From the NCBI GenBank assembly GCA_030433055.1, contig JAUILJ010000227.1, forward strand, positions 1-9,691: a DNA stretch of 9,691 nt, written 5' to 3'. Positions within the stretch are counted from its first letter, which is position 1; the number at the start of each line of letters is the position of its first letter. Below are positions 6,293 to 9,691 of the stretch, one piece after another. The position numbers and the translations under genes are program-made. This DNA is from Polyangia bacterium (GTDB taxonomy: Bacteria; Myxococcota_A; Polyangia; Polyangiales; Polyangiaceae). Below the pieces are notes generated by a model. That model had not been told where the DNA came from. It saw nothing but the letters and a program-made list of their open reading frames with translations, and searched no databases.

Positions 6293-7120
6293 ATGGATCC
6301 GTTTGCACCCATCAATGGGATTTCTTTGGAGCGCTACGCCGAGCTAGGCGCAGCTCTCGATGGCAAGGACAACGACCCGGCTGGCACGGCCCAGGTCTTG
6401 GCTCAGGAAGGAGTGAGCCAGGCTGATTACGAAGCCGCGAAGGCGGGGTGGACGGCGCGGATGCAGGACATGAGCCTGATGGGGCGGGTCGCCACCGCCT
6501 TCATGCCCATGTATCAGGCTGCGCTCGCCAAGCGTCAGGGTGGAGCCACGCGGATCAGCTACGACGACTTCGTCTACGTGTCGGCGATGATCAAGGTGTA
6601 CAGCTTCGAGCCCGCCGTGCAGGCGGTGGGTATGACCCAGAGTGAGTGGACCCAGGCTGCAGGCTACTGGAACAACCAGATGTCCCAGAACATGATGCAG
6701 TACGCTGGCCACCCTCAGAAGTTGGCTCAAGCGGAGGCGCAGATCCGGGGTGGTGCGCCGCCACGTCAGGTACAGAAGAGCGCCGAGCGGATCGCCGCCG
6801 CGCAGCAGGGGCCGCCGCAGCAGCAAGCGGTCGCCTACGCGAATCAGGACCCCATCGCCCAGGCGATGAACAACCCGGCTGTTCTCCAGCAGCAGGCGGC
6901 GGCGGCGAGCATCATGCAGAACCCGCTCGGGTTCGGCCTTGGCCAGGCGGCGGCGGTGCTGACGGGTGGAATCACGGCAGGTTCCCGCGTGCTCGTGATG
7001 TGGTCTGACGGGAATCGCTACCCTGGGCAGGTGCTCCAGGCAGCGCCGAATCAGTACCTGGTTCAGTTCGAGGGTGGAGCCCAGCAATGGATTCCATCGA
7101 ACGCAGTAGTTCAGGGATAG
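6293..7120 (+). CDS. Two-repeat helical protein with Gln-rich linker and C-terminal Tudor-like domain
   Basis: A 275-residue cytosolic protein of unknown function, with its start set by AGGAGG. Seen: two related helical units, residues 10-57 (ISLERYAELGAAL, then VLAQEGVSQADYEAAKAGW) and 88-130 (ISYDDFVYVSAMI, then VQAVGMTQSEWTQAAGYW). Both share IS at the front, an aliphatic helix, G[VM][ST]Q and a closing Trp. A long Ala/Gln-rich, probably flexible linker follows (about 145-225, with several QQ runs). The last 47 residues (229-275; GSRVLVMWSDGNRYPGQV, then YLVQFEGGAQQWIP) read as a small Tudor/agenet-like barrel: Val-x-Trp, DG, Tyr-Pro, then a second VxFxxG strand pair. Such barrels bind peptides or nucleic acids in other proteins. 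The next gene on the strand is a zinc-ribbon membrane-anchored protein after a hairpin-bearing 77-bp gap. Repeat and domain assignment is by eye. Confidence 0.85.
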   Translation: MDPFAPINGISLERYAELGAALDGKDNDPAGTAQVLAQEGVSQADYEAAKAGWTARMQDMSLMGRVATAFMPMYQAALAKRQGGATRISYDDFVYVSAMIKVYSFEPAVQAVGMTQSEWTQAAGYWNNQMSQNMMQYAGHPQKLAQAEAQIRGGAPPRQVQKSAERIAAAQQGPPQQQAVAYANQDPIAQAMNNPAVLQQQAAAASIMQNPLGFGLGQAAAVLTGGITAGSRVLVMWSDGNRYPGQVLQAAPNQYLVQFEGGAQQWIPSNAVVQG

Positions 7121-7136
7121 TGTTTTCGCGCGGAAT

Positions 7137-7164
7137 CAGCGGTCACTGTCTCGAGTGATCGCTG
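7137..7164 (+). terminator. 11-bp stem-loop between the Tudor-like and zinc-ribbon genes
   Basis: CAGCGGTCACT (7137-7147) pairs with AGTGATCGCTG (7154-7164) over 11 positions, one of them a G-U in RNA, around a 6-nt loop. It starts 17 bp after the upstream stop codon and ends 34 bp before the GTG at 7198. There is no T-run, so a simple intrinsic terminator is doubtful; partial termination or 3'-end protection of the upstream message are alternatives. Confidence 0.5.
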
Positions 7165-7197
7165 CCAGCCGAGCGTCACTCCAGAAAGCGAGGGGAC

Positions 7198-7569
7198 GTG
7201 ACCCAGCCAAACATGAACTGTCCGCACTGTGGCGGTACTCTGGCGCTAGACGATATGACTCGGCCGAACTGTCCCTTCTGCGGTCAGGTGCTGCCGCATC
7301 ACGCTCGCGCGGCCGAGCACCAGGTGTTGATCAACAAGATGCTCGCGCAGCAGATTGGCGCGCAGTATCCGGGCACGCCGCCAGGTAACATCCCCCAGGT
7401 TGGCTACGGCTACGGCGCTGGCATGAACAACCTGCAGCAGTTTCAGCAGTTCCACGTCGATCAGGGGTTCAAGCGCGCGCGCAACATGACGGTCATCATG
7501 CTGGTCGTGAGCCTCGTGTTCTTCCTGGTGATCTTCGGTGCGGTCGGTCTGGTCCTGCTTCTGCTCTGA
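7198..7569 (+). CDS. Small zinc-ribbon protein with C-terminal membrane anchor, unknown function
   Basis: A 123-residue protein. An N-terminal zinc ribbon (CPHCGG at 8-13 and CPFCG at 25-29) is followed by a hydrophilic Gln/Gly/Tyr-rich middle (about 50-85), the basic stretch KRAR, and one strongly hydrophobic segment reaching the C-terminus (about 96-123, ending GLVLLLL). This is a tail-anchored layout with the ribbon in the cytosol. The start is GTG with GAGGGG (7190-7195) immediately upstream; the ATG six codons in lacks a ribosome site. It probably shares a transcript with the Tudor-like gene, so a peripheral/anchor pair is conceivable. The ribbon-plus-membrane theme also occurs in the 970-2448 protein, though the two differ in size and topology. 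No enzymatic motif is seen. Confidence 0.82.
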   Translation: MTQPNMNCPHCGGTLALDDMTRPNCPFCGQVLPHHARAAEHQVLINKMLAQQIGAQYPGTPPGNIPQVGYGYGAGMNNLQQFQQFHVDQGFKRARNMTVIMLVVSLVFFLVIFGAVGLVLLLL

Positions 7570-7598
7570 ACAGGTCCCTCCCCAGTGCTGAGATCGAA

Positions 7599-7679
7599 GC
7601 TGGGCTTCCTTCGCGCTGGGCTTCCTTCGCGCTGGGCTTCCTTCGTGCTGGGGCTTCCTTCGTGCTGGGCGTCCGTGCT
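7599..7679. repeat. Second 16-bp-period tandem repeat (GCTGGGCTTCCTTCGY)
   Basis: Units start at 7599, 7615, 7631, 7647 and 7664. Units 1-2 are identical GCTGGGCTTCCTTCGC, unit 3 ends in T, unit 4 has one extra G (17 bp), and unit 5 is degenerate. It lies just after the stop of the 7198-7569 gene. Reverse-strand open frames through it give a low-complexity repeat peptide with no start signal; I regard it as non-coding. The sequence is unrelated to the array at 2760 although the period is the same. Confidence 0.85.
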
Positions 7680-7694
7680 CCCCCGGACGGGGGA
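7679..7694 (+). terminator. G+C hairpin after the tandem repeat
   Basis: TCCCCC (7679-7684) pairs with GGGGGA (7689-7694) around GGAC. It lies about 110 bp past the 7569 stop and has no T-run. It may end or pause transcription before the lipoprotein gene; the evidence is the stem alone. Confidence 0.3.
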
Positions 7695-7705
7695 TGGGCC
7701 GGCAC

Positions 7706-7753
7706 CTCGATGAGCGGCACGCTAGTCCGTTGAGACACTGACTTCTCATCGGG
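7706..7753 (+). promoter_or_regulatory. Long-range stem that would cover the lipoprotein gene's ribosome site
   Basis: CTCGATGAG (7706-7714) can pair with CTCATCGGG (7745-7753), nine positions with one G-U, across a 30-nt loop. The right arm takes in the first three bases of the Shine-Dalgarno GGGAG (7751-7755). It could limit translation of the 7763 gene if the transcript starts upstream. Confidence 0.3.
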
Positions 7754-7755
7754 AG
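7751..7755 (+). promoter_or_regulatory. Shine-Dalgarno favouring ATG 7763 over GTG 7757
   Basis: GGGAG lies 7 bp before ATG 7763 but only 1 bp before the in-frame GTG at 7757, so the ATG is the better start. Confidence 0.65.
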
Positions 7756-7762
7756 CGTGACG

Positions 7763-8176
7763 ATGGCTACTGGCAGCAAGGTGCGGAGATGCGATGTGAT
7801 GGCCTTGGGGGGCGTAGCGCTCGCGGCGCTGATGGCATGCGGCGCCTCGTCCACGCCTTACATGGACCTGCCCAAGCAGGATCAAGACATGTACGACGCA
7901 TGCCGCGAGCGTGCGGTCGACTGGTGCCTGGAGACGAAATTCGGGGCGCCCAAGATGGGCGCCGGAAACGCGGTCGAGAACCTGCGCCGGGCAGAAGCCC
8001 GCAAGAAGGCCGTCGATGAGCACTTCAGCGAGTGCAACGGAGAGTTCATGGAAGATGGCATCGCGCGCACCGAGTACGTCGGCAAGGGGACACCAGACCA
8101 GCGCAAGGCCTGGCTGCTGTCCATCGGCTGCAGCGAGACCACCATGGCCAAGGCGAAGGACCTCCCCAAGGAGTAG
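7763..8176 (+). CDS. Small four-cysteine lipoprotein, unknown function
   Basis: A 137-residue exported protein. The signal peptide has a basic KVRR start, a hydrophobic core (about 12-24) and lipobox LMAC with C26 as the acylated residue; the twin arginine at 8-9 leaves Tat export possible. The mature part is short, charged and probably helical, with four further cysteines (C47, C55 in DACRERAVDWC; C91; C123), enough for two disulfides. It ends in a Lys-rich tail. I do not recognise the family. It stands alone between a repeat-bearing spacer and the aquaporin gene; nothing links it to either neighbour except orientation. Confidence 0.82.
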   Translation: MATGSKVRRCDVMALGGVALAALMACGASSTPYMDLPKQDQDMYDACRERAVDWCLETKFGAPKMGAGNAVENLRRAEARKKAVDEHFSECNGEFMEDGIARTEYVGKGTPDQRKAWLLSIGCSETTMAKAKDLPKE

Positions 8177-8381
8177 TCGCCCGCAAGCTGCAGGCTGGAG
8201 ACGACGCAGCGTCGCCTGGGGGCTGCTGCGCCCGCCCCGGACGCCGCCTGAGCGATGCGCAGGGGGTTGCCTGGGCGTCGATAGTCACGCGGAAAACCCC
8301 GTGAAGTGTGCGGATTCCGTCCGGAGATGAATCTGGGCTGGGACCAGGGTCGATTGGTATATCCTTTGCTCACTCGGCCGC

Positions 8382-8397
8382 GAGCGCTTGAGCGCTC
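8382..8397. promoter_or_regulatory. Inverted repeat upstream of the aquaporin gene
   Basis: GAGCGCTTGAGCGCTC has perfect 6-bp arms around TTGA. It lies between the TATATC box and the start at 8464, in a place suiting an operator or a leader hairpin. Confidence 0.35.
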
Positions 8398-8449
8398 CTT
8401 CTAGTGGGGGCCAGGGCTCGGCATGAGTCGCTTCCCTCGCGCCCTTTGC

Positions 8450-8455
8450 AGGAGA
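8450..8455 (+). promoter_or_regulatory. Shine-Dalgarno deciding aquaporin start at 8464
   Basis: AGGAGA lies 8 bp before ATG 8464. It decides against the longer open frame from 8404, whose extra 20 residues do not resemble any aquaporin N-terminus. Confidence 0.75.
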
Positions 8456-8463
8456 CAAGTCAC

Positions 8464-9171
8464 ATGAGCTTGGGACGACGCGCGGCCGCTGAGGCCTTCG
8501 GTACCTTCTGGTTGGTGTTTGGTGGCTGTGGCAGCGCGGTATTGGCTGCCGGGTTCCCCGAACTGGGCATCGGCTTCGTGGGGGTGGCGTTGGCCTTCGG
8601 GCTCACGGTGCTGACGATGGCCTACGCTATCGGGCACATTTCGGGCTGCCATCTCAATCCCGCGGTGACCGCAGGCCTGGTCTCCGGGGGTCGCTTTCCT
8701 GCGAAGGAGGCGTTGCCCTACGTGATCGCTCAGGTGGTAGGCGCTATTCTGGGAGCCGGCGTGCTCTTCGTCATTGCCTCGGGGAAAGCAGGCTTCGATG
8801 TGCACGCGGGCTTTGCTTCGAACGGCTTCGGCGAGCACTCGCCCGGCGGGTACAGCATGCTCGCGGCGCTCGTCGCGGAAGTGGTGCTCACGTTCTTCTT
8901 CCTGTTCATCATTCTCGGGGCGACCGACGATCGCGCACCAGCTGGCTTCGCGCCGATTGCCATTGGGCTCGCGTTGACGCTGATCCACTTGATCGGCATT
9001 CCGGTGACGAACCTGTCAGTGAACCCGGCGCGTAGCACCGGCCCCGCGCTGTTCGCCGGGGGCTGGGCGCTCGGGCAATTGTGGCTGTTCTGGGTGGCTC
9101 CGATCGTCGGCGGTGCGCTGGCTGGCGTGGTGTACCCGTTGCTCTTCGGCAAGGGCAAGAGCGCAGACTGA
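8464..9171 (+). CDS. aqpZ: Aquaporin Z-type water channel
   Basis: A 235-residue integral inner-membrane protein, the usual length for AqpZ, forming a tetrameric water channel. It opens with the typical AEAFGTFWLVFGGCGSAV. Both pore signatures are present: HLNPAV (N65-A67) and SVNPARS (N187-R190). Selectivity-filter residues matching E. coli AqpZ are F45, H175 and R190, which indicates a water-specific rather than glycerol channel. The fourth filter position, Thr in E. coli, is Leu (L184). Six hydrophobic spans plus the two half-helices are visible. The gene appears monocistronic, with its own leader and a stem-loop about 20 bp after the stop. Confidence 0.96.
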   Translation: MSLGRRAAAEAFGTFWLVFGGCGSAVLAAGFPELGIGFVGVALAFGLTVLTMAYAIGHISGCHLNPAVTAGLVSGGRFPAKEALPYVIAQVVGAILGAGVLFVIASGKAGFDVHAGFASNGFGEHSPGGYSMLAALVAEVVLTFFFLFIILGATDDRAPAGFAPIAIGLALTLIHLIGIPVTNLSVNPARSTGPALFAGGWALGQLWLFWVAPIVGGALAGVVYPLLFGKGKSAD

Positions 9172-9191
9172 GGCGCGGAACGTCTGGGCCA

Positions 9192-9214
9192 GCAGGGTGT
9201 TTTTGACACCCTGC
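9192..9214 (+). terminator. Stem-loop after aqpZ
   Basis: GCAGGGTGT (9192-9200) pairs perfectly with ACACCCTGC (9206-9214) around TTTTG. An outer GGGCCA/TGGTCC stem, with one G-U and a 3-nt bulge, can extend it. It begins 20 bp after the stop. A T-run after the stem is absent, so it is an imperfect intrinsic terminator, but its position suits transcript ending. Confidence 0.6.
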
Positions 9215-9248
9215 CGTTGGTCCCTGTGATGGTCGCTGCGCCGAGGGG

Positions 9249-9276
9249 TGGACGGCTCTTTCGATGGGTGTAGAGT
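9249..9276 (+). promoter_or_regulatory. Weak candidate promoter directly before GTG 9284
   Basis: TGGACG (9249-9254) and TAGAGT (9271-9276), 16 bp apart, each match 4 of 6 consensus bases. Transcription would begin almost at the GTG, giving a leaderless or nearly leaderless message, and no clear Shine-Dalgarno is visible. Low confidence. Confidence 0.2.
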
Positions 9277-9283
9277 CCGCGCC

Positions 9284-9691
9284 GTGAAGCGCAGCGCACT
9301 GTACATCGGACTGTTGGCAGTTACGTCTTGTGGAGGCACCGCCTCACCCCCAAACCCGCAGGGGACTGAGCCCGAGGGATCGAGCGCGGCGGCAGCTGCG
9401 TCCGTGCCGGAGGAGCCGAAGGCACCAGAGTGGGTGTCGCCTTACAAGCCGGAGACGCAGGCTCAAGCGGACCCCGCCACGGATCAGGCCCTCCGTGCAG
9501 CCATCTCCTCGGGGCAACGTTCACGTGACGATCAGGAGCGAGACGTCTGGCGACACCCCTTGGAGACGCTGGAGTTCTTTGGGCTCAAGGACGACCCCCG
9601 GCTCAAGACCGACAACGCCTGGAAGACCTACTGCGCCGAGCACGTCACGATCGTGACCAACATCATGGTCAACGTGCCGCACAACGCGGCC
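9284..9691 (+). CDS. Lipoprotein resembling COG4798 predicted methyltransferases, C-terminus beyond window
   Basis: 136 codons run in frame off the right edge from GTG 9284. Seen: a short signal peptide (MKRSALYIGLLAV), lipobox VTSC with C16, then a Pro/Ala/Glu-rich low-complexity linker (about 20-65) and a folded start. The stretch ALRAAISSGQRSRDDQERD, then RHPLETLEFFG (90-100), is very like the opening of exported COG4798-type predicted SAM-dependent methyltransferases. In that family the SAM-binding motif (a VVE...PG.GW pattern) usually follows directly. Here the next 36 residues, including CAEHVTIVTNIMVN, do not show it; it may come later, be replaced, or be lost. Confidence is good for a real lipoprotein and moderate for the family. 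Confidence 0.7.
   Translation, partial: MKRSALYIGLLAVTSCGGTASPPNPQGTEPEGSSAAAAASVPEEPKAPEWVSPYKPETQAQADPATDQALRAAISSGQRSRDDQERDVWRHPLETLEFFGLKDDPRLKTDNAWKTYCAEHVTIVTNIMVNVPHNAA

Larger units (their letters stand above)
8177..8463. other. Spacer upstream of the aquaporin gene
   Basis: The 287 bp hold a short odd palindrome CGACGCAGCGTCG (8202-8214), a TATATC box (8358-8363) that could be a -10 but has no matching -35, an inverted repeat (8382-8397) and the aquaporin ribosome site. No gene is seen; open frames here are shadows or overlap the flanking genes. Confidence 0.5.

Noticed and set aside
7246..8023. Reverse-strand frames of 202 and 175 codons encoding a repeat peptide across the 7599-7679 array
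   Set aside because: They overlap two well-supported plus-strand genes and owe their length to the repeat; no start signal.
8401..8988. 195-codon reverse frame opposite aqpZ
   Set aside because: It is a shadow of a clear aquaporin gene.
1..9691. tRNA, rRNA, transposase or phage genes
   Set aside because: No T-loop-like GTTCGAATC patterns in cloverleaf context, no rRNA-like stretch and no transposase or integrase motifs were seen by eye; a covariance-model scan would be decisive for small RNAs.

Overview
The window is G+C-rich, with coding regions strongly biased to G/C in third codon positions. It holds ten recognisable protein genes, two of them cut by the window edges. It has no rRNA, tRNA, phage, IS or CRISPR element that I can see. 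Three features suggest a delta-proteobacterial lineage, most likely Myxococcota (Polyangia-like): several poorly characterised lipoproteins, zinc-ribbon/membrane proteins of unknown role, and loosely packed genes separated by repeat-bearing spacers. This is inference from style and gene content; there is no marker gene.

Layout. (1) 1-2448, minus strand: an unknown zinc-ribbon protein with a helical middle and three C-terminal membrane helices lies upstream of a truncated radical SAM enzyme of the COG1964 / tetraether-lipid-synthase-like type. A strong hairpin sits between them. (2) 2449-3118: a 670-bp spacer with a six-copy 16-bp tandem repeat. (3) 3119-3877, plus strand: an unrecognised cysteine-containing protein. 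It converges, with a 7-bp gap, on (4) 3885-5868, minus strand: a double-hotdog acyl-CoA thioesterase-like gene followed by an endonuclease/exonuclease/phosphatase-fold lipoprotein, probably one operon. Two related perfect 16-bp palindromes spaced 21 bp apart lie upstream of the thioesterase gene. (5) 6293-7569, plus strand: a protein with two related helical repeats, a Gln-rich linker and a C-terminal Tudor-like domain, then a small zinc-ribbon protein with a C-terminal membrane anchor. (6) 7570-7762: a second tandem array, again of 16-bp period but unrelated sequence. (7) 7763-8176: a small four-cysteine lipoprotein. (8) 8464-9171: an aquaporin of the AqpZ type, followed by a stem-loop. (9) 9284 to the right edge: the start of a lipoprotein whose N-terminal part resembles COG4798-type predicted methyltransferases.

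How it fits together. There is no single obvious pathway. Recurrent themes are zinc-ribbon plus membrane-anchor proteins (two), lipoproteins (three) and possible lipid or acyl chemistry (radical SAM Tes-like enzyme, thioesterase). Most of what is unusual lies in the spacers: two 16-bp-period arrays, one paired-palindrome operator candidate, and several mRNA hairpins close to start codons. I found nothing that clearly forms a new defence or mobile system.
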